From positions 1,404,886 through 1,468,885 of the forward strand of contig JAJVDF010000135.1 in the NCBI GenBank assembly GCA_022410635.1: a DNA stretch of 64,000 nucleotides, read 5' to 3'. Source of the DNA: Tretioscincus oriximinensis (Eukaryota; Chordata; Lepidosauria; Squamata; Gymnophthalmidae). Shown here one piece after another: positions 28,826-42,010 of this stretch. Made by a program: the position numbers and the translations under genes. How positions within the stretch are numbered: the first letter of the stretch is position 1; each line of letters begins with the position of its first letter. A model generated the notes under the pieces. The model made no database searches. It saw only the letters and a list, made by a program, of their open reading frames with translations, and was not told the DNA's origin.

Positions 28826-29784
28826 CTGTATCACATCCAACATCTGTGTGCTTCCATGCTTCTTCTGTCCAACTTAATTTGTTTTGCTCCTTATTGGGTC
28901 TCAAATAAATCCCTGTAGTGGGAAAGAAATGTAAAAAAGAATGAAGCACACGAGGTTCTATTTATCTGCATCAAATTGACTCCTCGAAAAACTGTCCTGT
29001 TGGATTCAGAATTGCTCTTGGACCTTTGTTACATTTATTGCTAGAAATGTGAAGTTCAGTCCCAAGAGACTGAGGTATAAACCTGGAGGCTTGTCATGAA
29101 TCCATAGTGTCATGAGCAACTCTTAGCTGCAGTGCCAGAGAATAGTGATACCAGCTTTTCCAATGAAGCAACATTCTTTCAGTAATGTAAAAGTAATTTT
29201 CCACATTGTCAACATTTAAAATCACAGATCTTTCCTGGTCCATAGTTACTATTTCAAGGGGATTTATGTTTTTTTGTAGGAGAAGCAGGNTCAGGTAAAG
29301 GATTGTACAGATTCTTTTTTGCACTGCTTCCTATGAAACTTATCATTAAGGCACTTTCATTCTGCCTTGGATCTTGAACCTCTCCTGCAGGTCCTGCTAC
29401 AAATATTCCATTTTATCACTGACTTGCTGCTTATTGAGACACATTAAGCAACAGGCTCTTTAACACAAATGCAACAGAATAATTAAAAATGCCTTCATAA
29501 TAATAACAGTAATAATCAGTGTAATTTTAGTCCTTACTTCAAAAAAAGCTACTCAGCTTTTCCAAGAGATAATTGGCTTATGAAGGAAGAATAAAAATAT
29601 AGATTTCTTAAAAGGGTGTCAAAGGAAAAGCAGACGAATGGGTTATGTTTGAATGTGTTTTAGGCATATTACATAGACTTATCTTTTTATTGCTGTGTCC
29701 TTGGACCTTCAGGTGAAGGGGAGGATTTACATTTAAATAGATCATATGTATGTACTGTATCAACAGCTACAAATTTATATTCTG
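28826..29784. other. Intergenic, no recognised feature
   Basis: AT-rich, no assignable feature. Confidence 0.55.
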
Positions 29785-30176
29785 TGGATGTCAGGGGGAA
29801 TTCCTTGAAACTGATGGGCAGAAGAGTGAGGAAAGACAAAGAAAAGTATTTTTTCATCCAGAGGATTATTGGTCTGTTGAATTTGCTTCCAGAAGAGGTG
29901 GTGGTAGCTAGCAGCCTAGATAGCTTTAAGACAGGATCAGACAAGTTCATGGAAACCAAAGGTTTAAATAGCTACTAGAATGGATCTCTTGGTACTGCCT
30001 CTGAGATGGAGGAACAGACAGCATCCCTGATATACCATTTGCATGGAATCGAGAATAGGTGAAGATTTTGTCTTCTTCTGTTTCAGACTGCCCTAGTGCA
30101 ATTGGCAGGCCTCTGTATGAGACAGAGTGCTGGACTAGATGGGCTCTGGCCTAATTCAGCAGGATTCCTCTTATGT
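29785..30176 (+). mobile_element. CR1 LINE 3' end
   Basis: Encodes SLKLMGRRVRKDKEKYFFIQ, RIIGLLNLLPEEVVVASSLD, then the CR1 3' UTR (gactgccctagtgcaattgg, gctggactagatgggctctg) ending cttatgtt. Confidence 0.85.
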
Positions 30177-30259
30177 TTGTGGCCACACTGATACACTGAA
30201 CATCAGCTGTGTTTATGTTACCGAATCTTATCAACATTTCTAAAGTTTTTTTGACCCCA

Positions 30260-31905
30260 GTTAAAATGGACTCTTGGGAAGCTTAGAAAAAAGTTATCAT
30301 ACATTTCAACAATTTTAATGAAGGTAAGAGCTTATAAAATGATGATCCTTCCTAGATTCCTATATCTTTTCCAAACAATACCTGGACAAATACCTTTGAA
30401 TATGTTTAGAGAATGGGAAAGGGAGATAAAGAAATGGGTTCTACAGGATAGTATAAGAAGAATCCCTAAAATGACCTTCTTTTCTACTCAGGAACAATTA
30501 GGGTGGGGAATCCCCTGCTTACAAACCTATTGGGAGACATTTCAGTTTTGGAAAGCAGTAGAGTTGGAGCATAGAGGAGAATACAAGGTAGTGAATATGG
30601 AATTAAGATTAAATGAAATGGTAAACTTCACGCTTATGAAAGAGAACATACCAAAACAACAAACAAATAAATGGTTACCACCATTCACGGCAACTTGGAA
30701 AGTATGGCGTCAGATTCAGAGAAAATTTAAAATGGATTGCTATAAAACTGCCTCACTAAAGATTATTAATAATAAAGGAGAAGAAAATTTAGCAAAATAT
30801 ATACAGATGTTGAAAAGCAAAGGAATAAGAATTATTCAAGATTTATACGATGGCAGAGGGGTACCATGGACGATTGAGAGGTTGAGAGAGATGAGAGAAA
30901 CACCACTGCAATGGATAACAGAAGCAGCAATATATAACTGTATAAATAAACCACAAATAATACAAAAAATGAGAGAGGCACTTTCGGATTATGAAAAATT
31001 AATATATAAAAAAATACAAGGAGAGAAATCATTAGTAGGAATATTATACAGGNTAATAATTAAAGANAGATACAAGAATTATGACAGTATAAAACAANGG
31101 TGGACACAAGATTTAGATATGACTGATGAAAATTGGGAAGCGTGGAGAAAAGAATTTCTTTTAATTAAGTATAACAANTTCAGGGAAGGGGAATTGAAAT
31201 TAATGACAAAGTGGTATAGGACTCCTAGTCAATTATCACATATGCTTAATATATCACCATTATGTTGGCATTGTGGCATAGATATAGGGACNTATATGCA
31301 TATGTGGTTTGAATGCAGAGAAGTTAAGAAGTTTTGGGAAGAGATTACTGGGGAACTTACAAATATACTTCAGGTAAATATTCCTGTTGTGAAAGAGGTC
31401 CTTATAGGAAATAGGAACTTAAGACAGTTAGGGAGGGAAAAATATATATATTTAAGCAAGGGATAAGGGCAGCCCATATTCAGATAGCAAGAGGATGGAA
31501 GGACAAAGATAAATGGACCCAGGAAGCATGGTACGATTATATGGCAGAAATTGTACTCTTTGACTTTTTAAGGGAAAGAAGGCTAAAAAGATTGGGAATT
31601 TTATCCCATCCAATATGGGAGGTAAAGTGGAGGGCCTTCATTTCCCATGTGATATTTCATAAGATGTATTCACCCACGGCATTTATAAAATATTGGATTT
31701 TGGATTTGAAAAGACTTACTTAAGATTTTGTTGGATATCCTCAAGTGGGGGGGGGGAGGGCAGTGGAGCACATTTTGGTGTGGTGGTGGTATTTTCTTTT
31801 ATTGTATGACATGTATTGAGTGATGGTTGGTTTCAACATATATATGTGTGTAATTGTGTATTGTCATACTTATATATNCCAATAAAAATTATTATAAAAA
31901 AAACA
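30260..31905 (+). mobile_element. L1 LINE, 5'-truncated ORF2 C-terminal third plus 3' UTR
   Basis: An open frame of 382 codons (30318-31466) carries MKVRAYKMMILPRFLYLFQT and LTKWYRTPSQ-type blocks and the zinc-knuckle-like CWHCGIDIG, YMHMWFEC typical of L1 ORF2. One frameshift near 31465 leads to AHIQIARGWKDKDKWTQEAW to the end at 31723. The 3' UTR has a G-run and ends ccaataaaaattattataaa plus poly(A). Few lesions, so a fairly recent copy. Confidence 0.88.
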
Positions 31906-31919
31906 CCAATTTTAATGAA

Positions 31920-34160
31920 TTGGGATATTTTTTCAAAGCTCTATGCTAAAATGTTGTGATTTTAAATCATGCCAAAACTCATCACTGTACACTAGCTTTC
32001 CTCAAATTGGACATCTACAAAGCATTTGATTTGCTTAGTCATCAATTTATTAGTAAAATTTGCCAAAAATTCAATCTTGGATTACATTTCATAAATACTA
32101 TAAAATCCTTATATGCTGAAAATTATTCTAGAATAAATGTCAATTTGGGATCTCTGAGCCTGTTTCAATCAATAATGGAGTTAAATAAGGCTGTCCACTA
32201 TCCCCTTTACTGTTTATTATGGCGTGGAAATCTTAGCTGACAACATAAGGAACAATAACACTAGTAATGGTTATCAAATTGGGCAAGACGAAGTTAAGAT
32301 ACCTCTGTATGCAGATGATGCATTAATAATAACAGCGAACACTTTAAATGCAATGCAGGCCATAAAGGAGGAAATTACTAACTTTGGAAAAATCTCAGGA
32401 CTAAAAATTAATCTAATGAAATCTGAATTTATGTCTACTAATGTCCCTAGAGCCCAGTTCAATATTATTGCCCATAATTCTGACTCCAAGTTGGTCTTAG
32501 AAAGGTAAAATATTTAGGTGTTTGGCTATCTATAAATATGAAGAAGCTAATAAAAAATAACTATAACCCTATCTGGAATAAGGTTAAGAAACTGTTGAAA
32601 GACTGGCATGACAGAAAATGGTCGCTACACACCCATATAAGAGCCATCAATATGATGATATTACCAACATTTTTATTTTTATTTCATACTTTACCTATCA
32701 CAATCTCAACACCACAGTTAAAGACTTGGGACCATTATATCCTTAATGGGGTTTTGTCTCAAAAAAAGAACCATATCCCAAAGTGAGTCTTATACTCCAG
32801 AAAACAGCAATTGGGATGGAGTCTTCCCTCACTTCAAGTTTACTTCAAAGCATTTCAGACTTCAGAGCATTTCAGATTAAAAAATTAATAGATCTTAAAT
32901 TTAAAAGAGACAATATTAGCAATAAATGGGAATTAAAATTGAATTTAATGAGTGGAAAGTCAGTATTTCCCATTCCAATGGAAAAAAGAATATCGAAACT
33001 CCGGTTACTCCCACTCCAAACGTCATTTAATGCATGGAATTATAAACTTAGCGAAATCATTGCTACATGTTGCTTCCATATATGCGATCAATAAAGACGG
33101 TGACATAAACTTAAAACGCTATTTGGATATTATAAAACAACAAGGATATCCCCGGATGAGAGATCTTCTGAACATTTTTGGAACTCCCATAAATTTAGCT
33201 CATATACATACTGCAGCAGGGATCAATTTAGATAGATTTTGGTTACAGAACAATGCTTTATATTCTTTTATAAATAACTTTTCTATCAAAAATATATTTA
33301 GAGAAAAGTCTGAATTAGAAGAAATAATACATAAAAAAGTGAGAGGGGAAGGTAAAGTAGTGAAATTAATCTGTAATAAAATTATTATAAATCAATATAA
33401 TAATTTACAAACTCTGAACCGATTCAGGATAACTGCATTAAACATTCCACAATCAAAGTGGGACCAATGGTTCAATTCATGGTTAACTGTAAAGGATAAT
33501 AGAATAATAGAAACTGAACTGAAATTAATCTCCAAATGGTACAGATTTCCTACTCAAATGGCTCACATTATGAACACAACACCTTTATGCTGGCACGGCT
33601 GTAACATAAGGGGAGATTACTTACATATGTGGGCATTCTGTCCTAGATTAACTCAGTTCTGGAATTTAATTGCCCACAAATTGCAAGAGATTACATATAT
33701 TGATGTCCCTTTGAACCCTGCTTTTTGGATCTTCGGTAGACTTGATAATTCAAATTTACCATTGACTGTTTGTTACCTAATTAAATACTCCATCTTTGCT
33801 GCACATTTGGTCATTGCAAAGAGTTGGAAAGACACTTCAACTTGGACCTTAAAAGAATGGTTTACATATCTATTAAATTTTATGAAATTTGTCCTTATAC
33901 TGGAAAAAAGATTAATTCATATTGGTGTACAATTACATCATTCATGGCTACTAAAATGGCAAACGTATATCTTGTATGCTCTATCCCTCCAAGACCAATT
34001 TGTTTATGATACCGTTACACCTTATATGGAATTGAGATTGTTTTCCTAAATGTATGATTTTCCTTCCTGTTTATTTTGAGGGTGGGGGAGGGTTAGGGTG
34101 TCTTCGTTTATGTATTATGTTTTGTATTGTTTATCTTAATAAAAATTATATTACTAAAAT
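31920..34160 (+). mobile_element. L1 LINE, second copy, RT domain to 3' end, several frameshifts
   Basis: Starts inside the reverse transcriptase: FLKLDIYKAFDLLSHQFISK, GCPLSPLLFIMA (frameshifted), IPLYADDALIITANTLNAMQ with the YADD motif intact. Then KYLGVWLSINM, MMILPTFLFLFHTLP, and the C-terminal CWHGCNIRGDYLHMWAFC in the frame 32952-34049. Ends cttaataaaaattatatta. Lies head-to-tail behind the copy at 30260-31905. Confidence 0.88.
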
Positions 34161-36295
34161 GTTGCGATTATACAGTACCTGTAGATGAAAATAGTCAAAC
34201 AGAACAGCTGAATAGCAGTAGAATTTAAAAAAATAAAAAGCCATCCGATGTTCTTATAGACTCATTTTAAAAGTTCATAGTTTGAGAGTGCAACTGAACT
34301 ACTAGGTAGGATAAGGGTTTGTGTAGCTGCCAAAATCTAGGAATGTACTGAATAAACTTCAATGGTGCAAAACACAACTCTAAGTTCCTTTTTGCAAAGG
34401 ATCCTTTTGCTTGCTAATGCATGTCAAGCATTTTAAGGAGCTCACTATTTCCTATTGTTTACATGGGGGCAGTGTTAAAGCACATTAGATGTCCAGCAGC
34501 AACACACAAGAAACAGGATATATTTGCCATATTCAGATAAGACCTTCCCTTGTAGTTAATGCGGGCACATCTGCTTNTCCCACATTGGCCTCATTAACCA
34601 CTAGTGAGCTGATTCCAACATGGATTACTGTCTCTTGCCCCTTTATAAATCTTTATTCATGAAGCTAAGCCAGGAAAAACATCTCCCTACAATGCATTAG
34701 TGTATTGCTGATTACCGGTAATCTGCTCTACACGTGTAATAATGCCATATAATGTGCAGAAGCAATGGTATGGTTTGCATGTAGCACAGTTCTTGTTGGT
34801 GAAGGGGAAATGGTGTTACGCTGCAGCTGGGATCCAAAGTGCAGTTCTCCAAACACAGCCTCTGTGTGCATCTGCAGGTGTCAGCATTTTAGCACAGACA
34901 AAATAAATGTCTGTCCAACATGAATGAAAACTCAAAACATGTTTAAATCTTGCATGGAATCAGGGCTGTATTCTGATTAACACCTTTTCTGCACACTTCT
35001 GCTAGGCTGTTGGAGTGTGGAGTTCTGTACCTCCAATCAAACATCTATGCCTTAAAGTTGATTGAGCACCTACAAATTTGAATTATATTTAAGCATCTGC
35101 ACTACTGGGTCTATGACATTCTTGTTTTCCCATTATTTGCCTTAGAATAAAGGAAGTGCAATCTTTTCCATCATTAAACGGGCTGTATAAATAAAGACTG
35201 AATTAAATGAAAAATGGAATGGACTTCATGATCTATGACTTTAACTGTTCTTTATAATTTACTGGTCAAAGTATTCACCAGTTTCATTCCTCTATCTGCC
35301 TGCTTCCCCCTTTTCTCTAAAGTATTCCCAATAGAGGACTGAGGAGAATGCTGTAGTTAGTAAACCCCCCCCCCCCCCATGCATTTACAAGCTCAAGGTT
35401 GTGGGTTAGGACAAGGGTTGTCATGCCATAAATCAGGCATAATAGAACAGCTAGGGATCGTAAGCCATGCTGTGCTACAGCTCTCAAAATGAAGCTGATA
35501 TTAGCAAGTCTGGTTCTGATAGCCTTATTTTTCTTATGGTTTTCTTATATCATTTGAAACTAAATGCTACTGAAAGGAAATAAACTTCACAGGTTTGTTC
35601 CCTTCTGAAAAGGTCCAAAGGTTGAAATGCCTATAGTTGTTTTTGGTTGATATGGCTTCAGTTCCCTTTTGCAGAAGTACACAAAGATTGGATTAAATGT
35701 TTATTTTTTTGCTACACATATATCAAGTACTTGTTGATTTCCCAGGCTCAGAGAATAATATACTTACTCAAGTTCTCATAAGTAAGGGTGTACAAAATAG
35801 ATGGAACCTCAGGCAAAGAATGAAGAGGCCTAGAGGAAAAAATAGGTTGTCAGAGTTGCTGCAGCCATGGTATCTCTAAAAGACACCCCCAAACTCTTTG
35901 TGGACCAAGATGAGTCTGAATTTACAGAATAGCCACCCTAGTAATATTTGGTAATCCAAGATTCTATATCTTCAAAATTACAACAAATTCTAGTGCAATG
36001 AAGTATATGAATACCAACAAACAATAATAATTGTCATAATTGAACAATCAACAAACTCAATAATTGGATCACAAGTAGTTATCCTTTAGATTTATCCTTT
36101 AAGAATTACTAAAGTTCATTTAAGCGTATCTGACAAAGGTTACCATCACTATTGAATATAATCACTGTATGTCCATAAGGAATTCCAGAGTTATGTGAAA
36201 GACTGGGATTGTGGGGAATTATCCTTGCATTATTTCAGTTTGGTAAACCCCTAAAATTCAGCATTTCCTGTGATTTTGAGAAGATGGNGCTTATA
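34161..36295. other. Intergenic, no recognised feature
   Basis: AT-rich. A C14 run lies at about 35366-35379. Nothing else that I can assign. Confidence 0.55.
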
Positions 36296-36718
36296 AACCA
36301 TGTCCTATAAGAAAAGGTTGAAGGACCTCCTTCTGCAAAACAGAAGATCAAGAGGAGACATGATAATTGTCTGTAGATATCTAAAAGGCTATCACAGAGC
36401 AGGGGGAGGACTCAAAGTAACAGGATGAAACTTCAAGTGAATAAATATAGATTAGGTAGCAGAAGGATGAGGTACAAATGCTTTTAAATTGGACAAAGAA
36501 CATTTTCAAGATTTCTCTTCCTGATTCTTGAAGGAGCATCTTAATAGCTTTTGAAAAAAAATGTTGCTTTTGTTTGCTAAGTTAGGGTATTCTTACAAAT
36601 GGAATTGTATGCCTTCTTCTGCTTGAGACTGCCCAGGTGCAATTGATGGGCCACTGTGTGAGAATGATGAACTAGAAGGCCTGTGGCCCAATTCAGCAGG
36701 GGTTCTCTTATGTTCTTA
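36296..36718 (+). mobile_element. CR1 LINE 3' region, divergent
   Basis: Encodes LKDLLLQNRRSRGDMIIVCR, YLKGYHRAGGGLKV, a CR1 ORF2 C-terminal motif from a lineage different from the other copies. 3' end gactgcccaggtgcaattga, ggttctcttatgttctta. Confidence 0.75.
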
Positions 36719-37270
36719 AAAGCTGCAACACTTGCATAACTTAAAGTGCAATAATCACAAACTCAAATTCATAGAATACAAAAAGCAGTATCTCTAAAAA
36801 CTCAATATTGGCAAAAAAGAAAATAAAAGAGAAGAAAAGAACAGAACAGAACAGAAAGGAAAAAAAAAGAAAAAAGAGCATAATTTCACTGTTTCTTTTA
36901 TTACTCTAACCTGTCATGAGACATTTAAGTGTACTGTTGAATGAATAAATGTTGTATTCACACAGCATCACATCTCAGAAAACAGAAAAAAACCCATTTC
37001 AAAAAGGTCTTAGATAATGTTAAGTGTGGCATTTGTTCTTTCTATATAGGAGTTGAAACACAGAATTATCTTAGAACTATGTTCGGATTGCTCCAGCATA
37101 ACCTTGGATATGGACATCTCACAATAGTGTTATCGAAAGAAAAATCCATTCTCAACACAGGTTTAGGTAAAAAAAAATATTTCCCTGTCCAGACGCTGTT
37201 CTACGTATCACCCATTTTGGTGATGGCCCTCATGTATGTGCAGCATCAAAATAAGTCAGAAATGGTGGTC

Positions 37271-37530
37271 ATTATTTATTTATTATTATTTATTTGTACT
37301 TGTATCCCGCCCTATAACCGAAGGTCTCAGGGTGGCCAACCAAAGGGTGGCACACATAGCTTTTGTTGCTTTCTCCACAACAGACACCCTGTGGAATAGG
37401 TGGGGTTGAGAGAATTAAAAAAACTATGACTGGCCCAAGGTCACCCAGATGGCTTTCATGGAGGAGTGGGGAATCAAACCAGGAGACTACCAGGTACGAG
37501 TCCAACACTCTAACCGCTACACCAAACTGA
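37271..37530 (-). mobile_element. tRNA-derived SINE (same family as 5240-5494)
   Basis: Minus strand: head tttggtgtagcggttagagt, B box ggtttgattccccac, body with ccttgggccagtcatag and acagggtgtctgttgtgg, tail with (AAAT)n. Near full length. Confidence 0.8.
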
Positions 37531-37606
37531 TATGTACAGTTGCACATTTCCAGATAAGCATGCAAATGTCCATTGCAGAAGCAGCATCAGACAGGCACGT
37601 GCCCAT

Positions 37607-37913
37607 GCCTTTGGAATTTACTTCCAGAAGTGGTGGTGGTAGCTAGCAGTCTGGGTAGCTTTAAGACAGGATTAGACAAGTTTATGGACATCAAGGTATA
37701 ATTAGCTGCTAGAGTGGATCATTTGTTACTTCCTTTGGGATGGAGCAACAGGCAGTACTCCTGAAATACCATTTGCAGGGAGTTGAGAACAGATGAATAT
37801 TTTGCCTTTTTCTGTTCAGACTGCCCAGGTATAATTGGTGGACCTCTGTGTGAGACAGAATGATGGACTAGATAGGCTCTGGCCAGATTCAGCACAGCTT
37901 CTCTTATGTTCTT
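37607..37913 (+). mobile_element. CR1 LINE 3' end
   Basis: Starts at tttggaatttacttccagaa of the ORF2 C-terminus and continues to gactgcccaggtataattgg and ttctcttatgttctta. About 75 bases downstream of a SINE. Confidence 0.85.
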
Positions 37914-39566
37914 ATTATCCAGAGGCTGGCTGATTAATCTTTTCTACCCTAAAATATTTGTGAGATGCAGAGACGAAGACTGATGTGTGACTTTGCCACC
38001 TGTTTTAGAATAATCTCCAAGCTGTTTTTGAGTCAATGAACTATTCTCAATAGAGAACAAGGGTTAGGCTTATGGTCCTTTCAGTTACTGGTGAGTTTGT
38101 CTTTAAAACACACACCTATGAATATAAGCGTCATAAAACTGTGGATATTTTCTTGTCATATATCCATTCTTGTTGACAACCTTTTGCTACCTATAAGTTC
38201 TGGTTTGATGTTGATTCCTGAAAAAAGAAGAAGTCATACCTCATATTACAGTATGCATTTTATTGCTTTAGAATTTATATTTTTAACTCATCGTGGCAGC
38301 TGAGGTTTATTTATCTTTTAATCATATCTTTCACACATCTTATCTCAAGGCAGACTTCAACAGGAAATAACTACAATTGTGATTCTCTCCCTTGGGCCTT
38401 AAAACTAGAACGTAAAAGATGGATCAAATCAAGATCCTCTGCTTCAATAACAGATCACTTAAAATATGGCCTGAGGACACTTTCTGCATTAGAGTTTTCT
38501 TTCAGGATAAGACACCAGCTACAGGATCCGAAGCCATTTAAATCAAAGGGGCTTTGTTTCCATGGAGTTTATTTAGTTGAATGCTTGGAAATACAGTTCT
38601 GTAGGGATTTTTAAATTTTATTTTAAAGCAGGTGTCTGGTTTTCCAAGCTCTAACCAATTTGTTTGGCTTTATTATTTTATTCTTGGCACTGCAAAGCAG
38701 AAAACAGCATTGGACACAGCATTATACATTTGGGCAGATTTAGAATTAATCTCATCTTCCTTTGAACCTGTTCCAGAGAACTGAAATAATAATATAAAAT
38801 GATTTTGTCTATTATCATTATTGCAGGTTTTTTTTTCTGTAAGATATATCTCTGTAGTTGATCCTATGAGACTTCTGGCTAATAGCAGAAATGATGAAAA
38901 TCAGAAGTTTCCAGCTAAGTTTTGCTGGCTAGAGCAATGGATATATTTAGGTCATTCCTACTCGGTAACATTTTAAAGCTCTTGCCATCCAAAATGATGA
39001 CATAGTACTTAAGAACATTCATTTATTCTTTTAGCATGCTTTGCACAATTATAAGAGGGAATAGAGACCTATTACCAATCCCTTATAATGTTATAGATAG
39101 TATTGCTTTGCATTGTAGAAGTAAACCAAAGCNCATGTCCACACGGAGGGGGAAAGCGAGTGAAATCCACAGTCTGCAAAATTTCGCTAGGAAAAAGAGG
39201 AGAATACCTTTGCAGGGAGTCACACTGAGCTGGAGCGAGGTGACAAGAAGAATGTGAGAGAAATGAACTGAACAAGCCCGCACAGCTGTGATCCTGCTGC
39301 TCCTTCCTTCCGAGGGCAGGATCACATGACAGGTCTGCTTGCAATTACAATGAAGGACATAGGCACTTCACTAGGCAGACAGAAAATATTCCTATTGCAG
39401 GTCTCTTCTGGATGCATGGCAAAGCCTAGCAAAACCTCCATTAAGAGGTGTGGCCTGAAGAGAGGAGAAGGTGGGACATTGTGCCAAGGAAAAGGTAAAC
39501 AATTGTTGTGTGGATGCACCCAAAGTGTTGCATTTCTAATAGAAATATATTTGCCCTGAACGTCAT
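37914..39566. other. Intergenic; possible hairpin element 39130-39521
   Basis: catgtccacacggaggggg at about 39134 and the inverse ggtgcatccacacaacaatt near 39521 could be decayed ends of a non-autonomous DNA element. The rest is unrecognised. Confidence 0.35.
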
Positions 39567-39762
39567 TTGCCTCTGGGATGGAGCAACAGGCAGGACTCCT
39601 GAAATACCATTTGCAGGGAGTCATGAACAGGTGCATATTTTGCTTTCCTCTGTTCGGACTGCCCAGGTGCATCTGGTGGGCCTCTGTGTGACACAGAATG
39701 CTGGACTTGATGGGCCGTGGCCTGATCCAGTATGGCTCTTCTTATGTTCTTATGTTCTTATG
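39567..39762 (+). mobile_element. CR1 LINE 3' UTR
   Basis: Begins tttgcctctgggatggagca and ends in three ttcttatg units. Nearly identical to the matching part at 28631-28825, suggesting the same young subfamily. Confidence 0.88.
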
Positions 39763-40149
39763 TCATTGGACTCTAAACTTTCACTTTCAGGCTGCCAAGA
39801 CTGAATTTGAGATGTGGGCTGTGCCCTATCTTAAGCTGCACTAACTTTCAAAAGGGAGACCTCTAGATACCTTTGTAAACTGGATTAGAAGTAATTGTGG
39901 AAAGATCATTAGGAAACAAAATAGGTGCTGGATGGATAGAGGAACAACCAAGATTCCTCTAATTGCTATTTGGCATTTGTGCAACAGAATGCTAAATGGA
40001 CTGTGGTAAGATCTAATAGGGCTCCTCTTATTTTCTTATTACAGAAATAATGGAGCTCAAGATTGGAGAGGTGAAGAACAAGCAATAGTAGTGATTGTAG
40101 TGGAGAAGAGGAGCAATAAGCCACAGAGGAAAAATGTGAAATTTGCATA

Positions 40150-40518
40150 ATGGGAAAAGCAACTGCATTCAAGCTATCCGATCATTATCAGGCTCATGAG
40201 ACTGAGATTCTAGAAAATGTGTGCAGTGATTTAGTTGGACCCTTAGCGCCATCTGTAGGTGGAGCAAGATACTTTGTCACTTTCATAGACAGTGCAAGTA
40301 GATTTGCAAATGTATATCTAATAAAGTCAAAAGACCAAGTGCCTGAAAAATTTAAACGTTATCTAGTTGCTGTGAAAAATAAATTTGGCAAGGCATCACA
40401 AATTCTCTATACAGACAATGGAACTGAATATAGCAGCAATGAATTCCAAAGATACCTGGAAAATGAAGCGATAGTCAATGCTAGATCGCTGAAATATAGA
40501 GAAGACAGAACGGATTAG
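40150..40518 (+). pseudogene. Copia integrase fragment
   Basis: Open frame of 122 codons covering the integrase core: first Asp in CSDLVGP and second in YTDNGTEY. A frameshift at about 40500 separates it from the downstream integrase part. Confidence 0.8.
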
Positions 40519-41350
40519 CTAAGAGATATAACAAGACTATACTGGAGTCAGCAAGATGTCTACTGCTACAGACCAACTTGCCTGACCCCTACTGGGCAGA
40601 AGTTGTAAATACATCTGTATACTTATACAACAGAAGCCTACATAGTACCATAGGAAAAATTCCTTTTGAACTTTGGCATGGCAGAAAGCCTGGCTTAAAA
40701 CATCTTAAAATGTTCGGAAGCAGAGTTTTCACCCCTGTGAAAACTTGAACCCAGAGCCAAACTGGGGATTCTAGCTGGCTACAATCACAATTCAAAAGGT
40801 TATGGAGTTATGAATCCTGAGACCTATGATGTAGAAGTACTGAAGGCAGTTTACATAGATGGAAGCAATGTTGTGGACACACCAAGGCAAAAAGATGACA
40901 CTGCAAGCGATACCAGCCTAGAAGCTGAAGCACCAACCTTCGCAGAATGGATCAGTGAGTCATCTATTGCACCTCACACACAGTCAGAAGGGGCAATGGA
41001 GCAGACCAGACCAAGTGAGGAGACCACTACACCTGCTGAAAGAGTATCGCAAAGAACCACAAAAGGAATAACGCCTAAGAGGTACGATGACTACATTTGC
41101 TACACAAGTGAAGAGAATGTGACTGAACCCACAACATGAGAAGAGATGTTACAATTACCCCCAGCTGAGAAAGAAATACAATCAAAGGAATAGCCAGATA
41201 CCTAATCAAAACAATGGATTTAAAACTCAAAGTCTCACCCTGCAACAACCCACATCTAGTGAGGTATATGGATGCTGACTGGGGTGAAGAATAAGTGGAT
41301 TACAAATCTACAAGTGGATACCTATTCTTTTATGGAGACAACTTAATCAA

Positions 41351-41720
41351 TTGGACAAGTCAAAAGCAGACGTTGCCAGATCAACTGTAGAGTCTGAATG
41401 TATATCAGCCAGTGAAGCATGTCAAGAACTGGAGGGGATTGTTTGTCTATTGAAAGACTTTGGTATAGATGAACCTACACCAATGACTCTATATGAGGAC
41501 AATTCAGCTTGTATCTCACTAGTGAAAGCATTAAAAGAGGAAGCAACCATATAGCCATCAAGATTGCATCAGTAAGAGAAATGCAACGAAAGGGACTCAT
41601 TGATATCAAGTATTGTGAATCTGAAAATACGGTGGCAGATATTCTTACGAAGCCACTGACAAAGATGAAATTTGAATATTTATGTGAAAGATTAGTCACA
41701 GATACCATATTAACATAATC
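41351..41720 (+). pseudogene. Copia RNase H C-terminus
   Basis: MDKSKADVARSTVESECISA through LYEDNSACISLV, then after a frameshift NHIAIKIASVREMQRKGLID and KYCESENTVADILTKPLTKM, the final part of copia pol. Ends with a TAA at 41716-41718. Confidence 0.8.
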
Positions 41721-41730
41721 ACTTAAGAAG

Positions 41731-42010
41731 GGGTTGGTTGTGTTTTTGCAAGTACTTCTCACAGAGCAGTGGAAAGAGAGAACTGGGTAAATGTATCTTG
41801 TTTGCTCTGCATCCATTTTTGCAGGCACCACTCTACTCCAACCCTCGTGCTTTGCAGTTGGCAATTTGCTCTCCTTGAACAAAGAGGCAGAAAGATGTAG
41901 GATTTAGAAAATATGTTATTGTTTTATATCCCAGTAAGCCTACCCTATTAGTAAAGTATGTTTGAAGTTAACAAACTTGTGGACTGAATTATTTGGTAAC
42001 CAGACTGCAA
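41731..42010 (+). repeat. Possible copia 3' LTR
   Basis: A polypurine-like aagaagggg (41726-41733) directly after the pol end is the expected start of a 3' LTR. No matching 5' LTR was found upstream, so the limits are uncertain. Confidence 0.3.

Larger units (their letters stand above)
40120..41720 (+). mobile_element. Ty1/copia retrotransposon, internal region, reverse transcriptase deleted
   Basis: In order: CEICIMGKATAFKL (second half of the HHCC finger), integrase core NVCSDLVGPLAPSVGGARYF and LYTDNGTEYSSNEF, then FELWHGRKPGLKHLKMFGSR (integrase C-terminal region). A linker ends EPTTWEEMLQLPPAEKE, after which the RT domain is missing and the sequence resumes at IARYLIKTMDLKLKVSPCNN. The copia RNase H follows (RYMDADWGEE, YKSTSGYLFFYGDN, ARSTVESECISASEACQELE, ENTVADILTKPLTKMKFEYL). 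The order integrase before RNase H is diagnostic of Ty1/copia. Several stops and frameshifts; pseudogenised. Confidence 0.88.

Noticed and set aside
30318..31466. 382-codon open frame, longest in the window, as a host exon
   Set aside because: It encodes the L1 ORF2 C-terminal region with the CWHC...HMWFEC knuckle and is followed by an L1-type A-rich end.
36941..37399. 152-codon open frame as a gene
   Set aside because: No recognised domain; its last third runs into an antisense SINE.
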